From the NCBI GenBank assembly GCA_022820485.1, contig JAJEFJ010000106.1, forward strand, positions 62,001-126,000: DNA of 64,000 bases, read 5' to 3'. Below are positions 39,967 through 47,555 of the stretch, one piece after another (the stretch's first letter is position 1; every line of letters starts with the position of its first letter). A program made the translations under genes and the position numbers. The notes beneath the pieces are model-generated. The model searched no databases and was not told the DNA's origin. It saw nothing but the letters and a program-made list of their open reading frames with translations. Source of the stretch: Candidatus Latescibacterota bacterium (GTDB lineage: Bacteria; Latescibacterota; UBA2968; UBA8231).

Positions 39967-41094
39967 ATGAAAATCGAACAGATCGAATCCTTACTAATCG
40001 GCAACGGCTACGTCGTCCGCATTACCACCGACACCGGCCTGACCGGCATCGGCCAAACCGCCTGCTGGGGCTATCCCACGGCCGTGCAGAGCATCGTCGA
40101 TGTCTTCAAGGAATACCTCATCGGCCAAAATCCCCTCCGCATCGAACACCACTGGCAGCATCTCTACCGCATGGCTCCCTTCCGGGGCACGGCCATCATG
40201 GGGGCTGTCTCAGCCGTGGATATCGCGCTGTGGGACATCAAGGGCAAGCACTTCGAGGTGCCGGTGTGGGAGCTGTTGGGTGGCAACGTCCGCGACAAAA
40301 TTCGCCTGCACCTACTCTCTGGGGGCAGCACCCCAGAGGACAACTTCAACGCCGCGCAATCCGCTGTCGCCGAGGGCTTTACCGCCATCAAGTTCGACCC
40401 CATCAAAACGGACTGCCACGACAAGGGCCAAGCGCGGATGATCCAAACCGCCGTCGAACTGACCGCGGCCGCGCGCGAAGCCGGTGGTCCGGATTTGGAC
40501 CTAATCATCGAACTCCATCGCAAGCTGACGCCGATGGTCTCCCTAGCCCTCGCCGAGGCCCTCAAGCCCTTCCACGTCTTCTTCCTCGAAGACCCGATCC
40601 AAATCGACAGCATCTCAGCCCAAGCCCACATCGCGCAAAAATCTACCGTGCCCTTTGGCAACGGCGAGCGCTTTGTGTCTATATGGGAGTTCCGCGAGTT
40701 GTTGGAACAGGGCGGCCCCCAGTACTTGCGGCCGGATGTGGCCTTGGCCGGCGGCATCTCGCACTGCAAAAAAATCGCCGCCATCGGCGAAGCCTACCAC
40801 TGCGCAGTAGTAACCCACAACTTCCTAGGACCGCTGACTACCGCCGCCTCTCTACACCTCGACGCCTCGATTCCCAACTTCATTACCCAAGAGTACACCA
40901 AAGGCGACGAAGCCCCGCACAACGCGGTATATCGGTGCGCGTATAAGCGCGAGGGCGGCTACATCCCGATTCCCCAAACCCCGGGCCTCGGCGTGGAGTT
41001 AGACGATGAGTTAATCGAGCAAACGCCCTACAAACCCATTAACAACGCCTCTACTCCCCTGCGCGCCGACGGCTCGGTGTCCTATGCCGTATGA
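39967..41094 (+). CDS. enolase-superfamily sugar-acid dehydratase (RspA/GalD-like)
   Basis: This 375-aa enzyme starts at ATG 39967. Barrel residues fit the mannonate/galactonate dehydratase group: K142/D144 (IKFDPIK), metal ligands E182 with H184 (IIELHRKL), E208 (FLEDPIQ) and E234 (GERFVSIWEF), D257 (LRPDVALAGGI) and the catalytic H284 (VTHNFLGP). Position 182 is Glu where the first ligand is normally Asp. It dehydrates a C6 or C5 aldonate to a 2-keto-3-deoxy acid. Together with UxuA it suggests more than one acid-sugar route in this region. Confidence 0.85.
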   Translation: MKIEQIESLLIGNGYVVRITTDTGLTGIGQTACWGYPTAVQSIVDVFKEYLIGQNPLRIEHHWQHLYRMAPFRGTAIMGAVSAVDIALWDIKGKHFEVPVWELLGGNVRDKIRLHLLSGGSTPEDNFNAAQSAVAEGFTAIKFDPIKTDCHDKGQARMIQTAVELTAAAREAGGPDLDLIIELHRKLTPMVSLALAEALKPFHVFFLEDPIQIDSISAQAHIAQKSTVPFGNGERFVSIWEFRELLEQGGPQYLRPDVALAGGISHCKKIAAIGEAYHCAVVTHNFLGPLTTAASLHLDASIPNFITQEYTKGDEAPHNAVYRCAYKREGGYIPIPQTPGLGVELDDELIEQTPYKPINNASTPLRADGSVSYAV

Positions 41095-41167
41095 GAGGAG
41101 CCGCCGCCTGACCTCTTCAGCCAAGTAGAAATATGCCGACAACCACTACCCTAACACAGGAGGCCAC

Positions 41168-41815
41168 ATGAACGTCCTAATTTTATCCGGCTCAAACCAT
41201 GGGTTTGCGGCCAGTGCCCCGGTCATCCACGAGTTCTTGAGCGCACACGACGATCTGTCCGTCGCGCTTGACGAAAACAAAGACGTGTTGGCGTCAGACG
41301 GTCTGCGCGATTTTGATGTGCTGATCCACGGCTCCGGATTTACGCGAGGCGAGCGATAGGAAGACGGCACCGTACAGCAAGTGCCCGAACTGACGCCCGC
41401 GCAAGAAGAGGGCGTGTTCGATTTTGTCGCCGGTGGCAAAGGATTGGTCGGCATCCACGGCACGGCGTGGTGTATTGGCGGCAAAGCCGTGGCTCTGCTC
41501 GGCGGTCACGCCAACTGGCATCCACCGGGATTGACCTTCACCGTCTCCATTGCCGACAGCGATCACCCCGTTACGCACGGCGTGCCCGACTTTGACGTGG
41601 AAGACGAGATTTACATGTCGGCGTGGGACCCGGCCATCCGCATCTTGGCCACAGCCGAGTGGAGTGGCAAGCAGCATCCCCTAGCGTGGGTCAAGCCCTA
41701 TGGCGCGGGACGGGTGTTTTACACGGCGTTAGGACACGGCCCGGGAACATTTGAGCGTCTAGGCATGCAGCAGATGATGGTGCAAGGAGTGCGGTGGGCC
41801 GGAGGAAGTCTATAA
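41168..41815 (+). pseudogene. ThuA-like (trehalose-utilisation / glutamine-amidotransferase-fold) protein with one in-frame TAG
   Basis: AGGAGG precedes ATG 41168. The first 63 codons (MNVLILSGSNHGFAASAPVI) end at TAG 41357-41359. The same frame reopens directly and runs to 41815 with the conserved ThuA core (LTPAQEEGVFDFVAGGKGLV, GIHGTAWC, GGHANWHPPG, YGAGRVFYTALGHG). Only one base separates TAG from CAG (Gln), which fits the context GERxEDGTVQ. The total would be 215 aa, a normal length. This is either a point-mutant pseudogene, amber readthrough or a sequence error. It overlaps the next convergent gene by 6 bases. Confidence 0.8.
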
Positions 41816-43483
41816 AAACCCACCCTTCGCGTCCGACCACTGCCCACAGCGGATTTCCAAAGTCCGCGCCACCGGCGTCCGCAGGGCGATGAGCACCCGC
41901 AAACGCTCCTCGTCGATCTCGCTATTGCGCATCCGCCACATGGTGTGCTCCATCGCCCCTGGGCCAATGCGGATGGCGTCGTCGCCCACCCGGTAGAGCG
42001 CGTAGCCTGTCTTGAGAAAGACCGTGTGCCCGGCGCGGCCCTCGACGAGCGCGCTGTCCATCTCCAAGGTGCCGCCCGGCGCGAAAACCCCCTCAATCTG
42101 CAAGGGCACCCCATCGGTGCTCCCCGAGGTGCGGATGTGGAGGTCAAAACCACCGGCCACCTCCTCAGCGTGCAGCTCGACTTCCAGCGGCGGCAACTCA
42201 TACGTCTCCCGCCGACCCCGCACCTCTCGCCAGTTGTCGGCATCAACTCGCTCGGCAATCGGCAGCCAGTAAATCCCCCCGACGTAATCCTTTTCCGGGT
42301 AGATGCGGTTGCGCCCCTTGTGCTGCATCCGCACCCCTTTACCCGCTTCAGCAAACTCCTCACCGATAAATTGCCCGGTAGCAAAGTAGGTCGATGATAT
42401 TTTCACCGCCGCCAATTCGGCCTGCCCGCAAACCACGCTAAAGGGCGCGGTCAGACCAGCCGCAGCCGTAGCACTCACCGCGCCCCGACGCACTCGCCAC
42501 AGGCCGGACGCGGGATAGACGCGGCTATAGTGCTCGGGCACAGGCGTCCGCGCTATACACGTCGCTCGCCACTCGGGATGCAGGACGTAGTTCGGCAGGC
42601 AAACCAAACCGCTGCCGCGCGAGACCAACAGGTCGGCCACAGCCGCGTAAAAGCCATTGCCGTCTAAATGGGCCAAGGCATGGTAGCCATCGGCCAAACC
42701 AGTCGGCACGGCTCGCGTATCGCGGTCTTGACGCGTGGAAATGCTCGTCACCGCAGTGGCGTCGGCGTGGAGGAGGTGGTAGGACAAATCCAAGTTGCGC
42801 CGCACAGGTTCCAGCAGGTCGGGCCGAGCAAGCACTTGTGCCGCACGGATTAAGGCGCGGTTGACCACCGCATTGTACACGCCCGTGCTCCGTTCGCTGT
42901 ATTCGCCGTCGGCATTGATGTCAATGCCTTCGCCGAGGTACGCATCCACGGTCGCGCTCACTTCAAGTTCTGGATAGAGGGCTTGAGCTTGGGCCAGTGC
43001 GGCGACCAGCACCCAGCGGTGATTGGGCGTGTGGAAGCCGCCGGCGACCATGCCCGGCGCTCCAGTTTGTATCAGCTCGCCCAAGGCGTCCGCAATCTCG
43101 GCGGCTCCCGCGTCGTCGGCAGCCTGTTCCCGCGCCGCAAACACGACCGGCGCGATGGCCTGCACCACAAAGCCTGTGTCTGGAGCCGAGTCGAAGTTGG
43201 TGGTCAGTAAGTCGAAGCAACCCGACGGATTGCGATGCCGACGGGCAAACTCAGCGGCGAGAAGGATCCGCTGCAAAAGCTCTTCGCTGCGGTAGTGACG
43301 CGACTCGGCCAGCAGATAGGCGTAGCCAAGCGACGCGACCGCGCTGATACTTTGCGAACCCACCAGCCGGTCGCCGTCCATAAAGCCGCCGCGATAAGGG
43401 CTTTCCGCGTCCAGCACTTGGCGCGCCAGCACGCCCTCGACCTGCTGGTCTAGCTCGCCGACGAGCGGCGCGTACGCAATCAC
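41810..43483 (-). CDS. uncharacterised polysaccharide-lyase-like protein (helical toroid plus beta-sandwich)
   Basis: This 557-aa protein starts at GTG 43483, overlapping the Gfo/Idh stop (GTGA). Residues 1-280 are helical with regular hairpins (SISAVASLGYAYLLAESRHY, ADALGELIQTGAPGMVAGGF), as in (alpha/alpha)6 toroids. Residues 290-557 are beta-rich (VRRGAVSATAAAGLTAPFSV, VFLKTGYALYRVGDDAIRIG). The layout is like heparinase II/III-type lyases, but no family signature is certain. There is no signal peptide. It is the last gene of the DegT, 262-aa, Gfo/Idh cassette. Confidence 0.6.
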   Translation of the reverse strand: MIAYAPLVGELDQQVEGVLARQVLDAESPYRGGFMDGDRLVGSQSISAVASLGYAYLLAESRHYRSEELLQRILLAAEFARRHRNPSGCFDLLTTNFDSAPDTGFVVQAIAPVVFAAREQAADDAGAAEIADALGELIQTGAPGMVAGGFHTPNHRWVLVAALAQAQALYPELEVSATVDAYLGEGIDINADGEYSERSTGVYNAVVNRALIRAAQVLARPDLLEPVRRNLDLSYHLLHADATAVTSISTRQDRDTRAVPTGLADGYHALAHLDGNGFYAAVADLLVSRGSGLVCLPNYVLHPEWRATCIARTPVPEHYSRVYPASGLWRVRRGAVSATAAAGLTAPFSVVCGQAELAAVKISSTYFATGQFIGEEFAEAGKGVRMQHKGRNRIYPEKDYVGGIYWLPIAERVDADNWREVRGRRETYELPPLEVELHAEEVAGGFDLHIRTSGSTDGVPLQIEGVFAPGGTLEMDSALVEGRAGHTVFLKTGYALYRVGDDAIRIGPGAMEHTMWRMRNSEIDEERLRVLIALRTPVARTLEIRCGQWSDAKGGFL

Positions 43484-44445
43484 CGCCGCTTCTGCTCCAG
43501 CGACCGATACGCCGCCTCAGTAAATTTGGCTACTGCCACGGCGAAATCCGGCCGCTCATAGCCCTTGCCGCCATTGCGAATCCAGCGCAAAAAGGCCGCG
43601 TCCGGCGTATCTTCCTTCACCCGCTTGGGCACCGCCAACGGCTCCCCATTCAACAACACCTCCCGCACCTGCCACTGGTGCAGATGAAAAACCAAAGTTC
43701 CCTCGTCGCCGTGGATGGACAGCCGCTCGTCGTGCCGGCTCGCGCTGCCGATAAAGCTCAGCGACCCCAACGCGCCGCCGCGAAACCGCGCATTGACCAC
43801 GGCATCCATATCCACCGGCTTGCCGCGCTTGTCCATGAAGGCGGTGACCTTCACCGGCGTCAAGCCAGTAATCCACAACACCACAGCCACCAAGTGACTG
43901 CCGGTGTCCATAAACATCCCCCCTCCGGCCAGTTCGGGCACCATCCGCCATCCCCTGCCGCCCCAATTTTGCGTCACGTACGCGACAACTCCTTTGAGCT
44001 CGCCGAGCGCCCCCTTCTGCACCAGTTCCCGCGCATAGGCATACGCCGGATAAAAATGGCGCTGATAGCTTACTACCAACAGGCGCTCCTGCTCGGCGGC
44101 CAGATTGACTAGCGCTTGGGCGTGGCGCGCTTTCGTCGTCAGGGGTTTCTCGATCAAAACGTGCAAATCCCGCTCTAGCGCATAGCGCGCCTGCGCGTAG
44201 TGGGTCGAATGCGGCGAGGAGATCAACACCCCGTCGAGCGCGTCTGCGCCTATCATCTGCCGGTAGTCGGCGTAATAGGCGGCGTCAGCACCCCACGCTT
44301 CCAGCAACTGCCGCGCCGAGGCCTCCTCCGGGTCGGCAACCGCCACCAGTTCTACGCTACCATCGGCTTTTAGCCGGGGAATGTGCGCACCGCGCATGTT
44401 GCCGCCACAGCCGATCAGGCCGAGGCGAATTTTCCTTTTTGCCAT
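43480..44445 (-). CDS. Gfo/Idh/MocA-family oxidoreductase
   Basis: This 321-aa NAD(P)-dependent enzyme starts at ATG 44445. The Rossmann segment is RLGLIGCGGNMRGAHIP, and the family motif EKPL lies in VLIEKPLTTKARHA. The C-terminal alpha/beta domain includes NWGGRGWRMVPELAGGGMFM and DTGSHLVAVVLWITG, the substrate-His region (GSH). Such enzymes oxidise sugars, inositols or their derivatives. It sits between the 262-aa unknown gene (10-base gap) and the lyase-like gene (overlap), so all are co-transcribed. Confidence 0.9.
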   Translation of the reverse strand: MAKRKIRLGLIGCGGNMRGAHIPRLKADGSVELVAVADPEEASARQLLEAWGADAAYYADYRQMIGADALDGVLISSPHSTHYAQARYALERDLHVLIEKPLTTKARHAQALVNLAAEQERLLVVSYQRHFYPAYAYARELVQKGALGELKGVVAYVTQNWGGRGWRMVPELAGGGMFMDTGSHLVAVVLWITGLTPVKVTAFMDKRGKPVDMDAVVNARFRGGALGSLSFIGSASRHDERLSIHGDEGTLVFHLHQWQVREVLLNGEPLAVPKRVKEDTPDAAFLRWIRNGGKGYERPDFAVAVAKFTEAAYRSLEQKRR

Positions 44446-44455
44446 TGGATTCCTC

Positions 44456-45244
44456 TCAGTCCACTAGGTTAAAAAGCGGTGCGACCCCGCCGAACATGCC
44501 TGGAAAGCGGAACACGGCCTCGTCTTGGTCGCGGATGCGGTCGAGGACCGCTTCGTCGAGCAAGGCAAGTTGGCGGTCAAAGAGCACCTGCTCTTCTTCA
44601 ACCGAGTACGACCCCTCGCGCCGCGCCTGCCCTTGCGCGGCGGCAATTTCAGGATCGGCGACGAGTTTGGCCGCCATGGTTCCCAAGAATCGTTCTAGCA
44701 GTGGCCGATGCTCGCCGTCGGACGCCTGCGCGGCCGCCGCGTCAAAGGCCGCGTGGCACTTCACCAGCCGCTCGCGCCAGTCGTCGGGCACCTCGCCGTC
44801 GAGAGTAAAGGGGGCGGCGTGACCCAACAGCGGTGTGCGATCCTCGGTCTGGAAGGCCACGAATACGCAACAATGCTCCAAGGGCCGGGCGCGGAACCGA
44901 ACGACAGTACCCGGCTCAATATCGGCGATCTCCCCAGCGGCGAGCGGTTGCGTTTCTACCCCATCCATAGATAGCACGTCTAGATACGCCTCAACGCAGA
45001 AGTGGGCGATGAGATGCTCGCGGGGCCTTCCTTGTATGCCGCAACGCCCAAAAGGCAGCGAATACACCCAGTCGCCATCCGTCGTGCCCTCACCTTTCCC
45101 GTGCAACTGACGCAAGGCGCGGCAAAGGCGCTCGGCCTCGTCCGCCGCATCCGTAGGCCGCGGCACGACCGCCCCCGCTTCATCCACCTCCACCCGATAA
45201 GGCACCCCGTACCCAAACAGCCGCGCTCTCAACGGATCACCCAT
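44456..45244 (-). CDS. uncharacterised protein of the DegT / Gfo-Idh cassette
   Basis: The ATG at 45244 is chosen because AGGA lies about 9 bases upstream and it overlaps the DegT stop by 8 bases; an ATG at 45253 has no ribosome site room. The product is 262 aa, cytosolic, with no recognised domain. Visible segments are a beta-rich middle (VVRFRARPLEHCCVFVAFQT) and a helical C-terminal half (AAKLVADPEIAAAQGQARRE). Its place between an aminotransferase and a dehydrogenase suggests a sugar-modifying role, but nothing in the sequence proves it. Confidence 0.55.
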   Translation of the reverse strand: MGDPLRARLFGYGVPYRVEVDEAGAVVPRPTDAADEAERLCRALRQLHGKGEGTTDGDWVYSLPFGRCGIQGRPREHLIAHFCVEAYLDVLSMDGVETQPLAAGEIADIEPGTVVRFRARPLEHCCVFVAFQTEDRTPLLGHAAPFTLDGEVPDDWRERLVKCHAAFDAAAAQASDGEHRPLLERFLGTMAAKLVADPEIAAAQGQARREGSYSVEEEQVLFDRQLALLDEAVLDRIRDQDEAVFRFPGMFGGVAPLFNLVD

Positions 45245-46529
45245 CTCGTCCATCCTCTAGCAGCTCTTCGGCGCACTCGGCCACTTTGCGGAAAGCCGTG
45301 GCGTATTGCTCGATGATTGTGGCGTCGTAGTGCTTAAACCACGGAATCGAATAGATGCGGCCGGTCATGCGCTCGGTCACTGGCAGACTACCCGGCCCCT
45401 GCCGCAGGTCGCGGTTGGAGTGGGCAATGCGCGTGGGTTGGCCGTGTCCGTAGATGTCGGCCTCGTTGAGCACCGGGTGCAAATGCATCAGCTCATTGGC
45501 ACCCGGCATGATCCTGTACGACCCGGTCTCGGCCGTGACCGCCGCGCAGAATCGCTCGACCGGCAGGCCGCCTAATTCCTCGGGCGCGTACAATCCCTTG
45601 GCCGCGTACCAGCCGCCCATCGTCGAACCGCTGTCGGCCGGCGGCCGATGCGCCTTGATCCCCGGGACGCCTTCGAGCAGGTCCCAGAAGTAATTCATCG
45701 CCCGCTGAATTTCCTGCATCCGCTCGTCGTAGTGCTTTAGCTGCGTGCGGCCCACCGCCGAAGACAACTGATGCATCCGGTATTTGTATCCACCCAGCGG
45801 CATCCTAGCAAAAGGCTTCAACGCGGGATCTTCTATGGAGCGAGTTCGCTCATAGTGCCCAAAAGCCGCGGAGCGATCATACAGAGCTTGGTCGTCAGTA
45901 ACCAAAAAGCCCCCCTCGCCGCAAGCCAGCGACTTGCCCGACATAATCGACATCGCCCCAATGTGGCCGATTGTGCCCAGCAACCGTCCCTTATAGCGAC
46001 CGCCTTGGGCGTGGGAGACATCTTCAATCACCTTCAGCCCGTGCCGCTCGGCAATGTCCATGATCGGATCCATATCGGCTGGATAGGCGCAGTAATGCAC
46101 GGGGACAATGGCCTTCGTCCGCTCGGTAATGCGATGCTCGATGTCGTCGGGGTCCATCGTCAGGGTGTCGGGGTCGATTTCGGAAAACACCACCGTCCCC
46201 CCTAGCGAGAACACTTGGAGTGACGTGCCCCAAAAGGTCATGCTCTGCGAGATAATCTCGTCGCCAACGCCAACGCCGCAGGCCCACAGCGCGGCTTGGA
46301 TCGCCGACGTACCCGTGTTGTGGCAGAGGGCGTGCTGCAAGCCGAAATAGGACTTCAGATCCTCTTCAAAGTCCAAGGTTAGATCCCAGCCCGACATCGC
46401 CCCGCGACGCAGCACATCCAGCACGGCTGCCTCGTCTTCGGCGGTGATGATCGGCCAGCGGAAAATATCGCCTTCGTCAGCGGTGACGGCCTTGGGACCG
46501 CCGAAGAAGGCCAACTTGCTCATCGTCAT
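45237..46529 (-). CDS. DegT/DnrJ/EryC1/StrS-family PLP aminotransferase
   Basis: The ATG at 46529 fits the family N-terminus (MTMSKLAFFGGPKAVT); the frame is open to 46613 without support. The 430-aa protein has the AHBA synthase/StsA-like marks HNTGTSAIQAALWACGVGVG, VIEDVSHAQGGRYKG and K199 (IMSGKSLACGEGG) for PLP. It is longer than the usual roughly 380 because of C-terminal additions. It forms a four-gene run with the 262-aa, Gfo/Idh and lyase-like genes. A similar aminotransferase lies at 29057. Confidence 0.85.
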   Translation of the reverse strand: MTMSKLAFFGGPKAVTADEGDIFRWPIITAEDEAAVLDVLRRGAMSGWDLTLDFEEDLKSYFGLQHALCHNTGTSAIQAALWACGVGVGDEIISQSMTFWGTSLQVFSLGGTVVFSEIDPDTLTMDPDDIEHRITERTKAIVPVHYCAYPADMDPIMDIAERHGLKVIEDVSHAQGGRYKGRLLGTIGHIGAMSIMSGKSLACGEGGFLVTDDQALYDRSAAFGHYERTRSIEDPALKPFARMPLGGYKYRMHQLSSAVGRTQLKHYDERMQEIQRAMNYFWDLLEGVPGIKAHRPPADSGSTMGGWYAAKGLYAPEELGGLPVERFCAAVTAETGSYRIMPGANELMHLHPVLNEADIYGHGQPTRIAHSNRDLRQGPGSLPVTERMTGRIYSIPWFKHYDATIIEQYATAFRKVAECAEELLEDGRDG

Positions 46530-46555
46530 GCTATTAAGTCCGCTCCTTCCATGCT

Positions 46556-47542
46556 CTAAGAACCCGTAATTTTGCGCAGCCGCGCTTGCGTCGGCATGTA
46601 GTTGCTCTCCCACACCTGCTGTACCACCCCGTCGGCGATATAGGCCAAGCGCGGATAGCCGTGGCCAAAGGTCAAACGACGAAAGTCCGTCTGCGATATG
46701 GTGGCAATGTCAAAGCGCGGTTGTAACTGCTTCTTGAAGTCGATCAATTGCGGTGCATCCTGCGCGAAACTCGTCAGGGCGATGAGCCGCGGCAACTGGG
46801 GGTCTTGGGCGAGGACGTTCATCTTGGGCACGGCGTTTTTGCAGTGGCTGCACGTGGGACTGAACAATTCGATCAGGTATTCGCCCTGCATCAAATCCAC
46901 ATCCACGCCTTTAAGTGCCAAGCCGGACAGCCGCACCCCACTCTTGAGATCCGACTGCGAGATGCGCTCTAGCTCGGGAAAAAACCGCACCCCGCCTACC
47001 GCCAATCCGACGACGAGCGAGCTTAACACCATCCGACTCGTCAGCGGCCAGACGGGCGCACCGCCCGCTCCCCACCAATTGGGCGGACCACTCGCGGGCG
47101 CGGCGTTTGCACTGCGGCGCATTCCCCACCACGCAAACAGCAGCACCACCACCATCACGCCATCTTCTATCGCCGCTTCCCCTGGCCCGCGCTCGACGAG
47201 GGCTCCAAAACAGCCACAGTCTATCGAGGCACCCATGTGCCAAGCCTTGGCCGTCAGCGCGGTAAACGCGGCCATCAGCACCGTCGCCACCGGCAAGCAC
47301 AGCCGCGGCTGCCAGTTTAGCAGCAGCGCCCAGCCGAGGACGAATTCAATCGGCCCCAACACAAGGGCCGCCTTGGCGACGGCCGACGCTGTTTCCCATT
47401 CCACCACCCCGAGCAGTTGTGCATAGGGAATGGCTTCCCAATAAAAAAGCACCGGCTCCCATACTTTAACCGCTCCAGCAACTATGTACACAACTCCTAT
47501 AACCATCTGGCCGACGCGTGCGGCCTTGCTTATACCGTCCAT
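46556..47542 (-). CDS. MauE/DoxX-like membrane domain fused to a thioredoxin-like domain
   Basis: This 328-aa protein starts at ATG 47542 behind GAGGAGG. Residues 1-140 have four membrane helices with the MauE-type motif DCGCFG (near 110). After a linker and one more helix (VLSSLVVGLAVGGVRFFPEL) comes a periplasmic thioredoxin-like domain with CSHC at about residues 230-233 (ELFSPTCSHCKNAVPKMN) and a late cis-Pro region (GYPRLAYI). The fold pair suggests disulfide relay similar to DsbB/VKOR or MauE/MauD. It lies 13 bases after glnE and 26 before the DegT gene. Confidence 0.8.
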   Translation of the reverse strand: MDGISKAARVGQMVIGVVYIVAGAVKVWEPVLFYWEAIPYAQLLGVVEWETASAVAKAALVLGPIEFVLGWALLLNWQPRLCLPVATVLMAAFTALTAKAWHMGASIDCGCFGALVERGPGEAAIEDGVMVVVLLFAWWGMRRSANAAPASGPPNWWGAGGAPVWPLTSRMVLSSLVVGLAVGGVRFFPELERISQSDLKSGVRLSGLALKGVDVDLMQGEYLIELFSPTCSHCKNAVPKMNVLAQDPQLPRLIALTSFAQDAPQLIDFKKQLQPRFDIATISQTDFRRLTFGHGYPRLAYIADGVVQQVWESNYMPTQARLRKITGS

Positions 47543-47555
47543 AATTAAGTCCTCC

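Noticed and set aside
39231-40946. Plus-strand ORF of 571 aa
   Set aside because: It runs antisense to the SDR gene and out of frame over the enolase-family gene. It is Arg/Pro-rich and low in hydrophobics, as expected for a GC-rich shadow frame.
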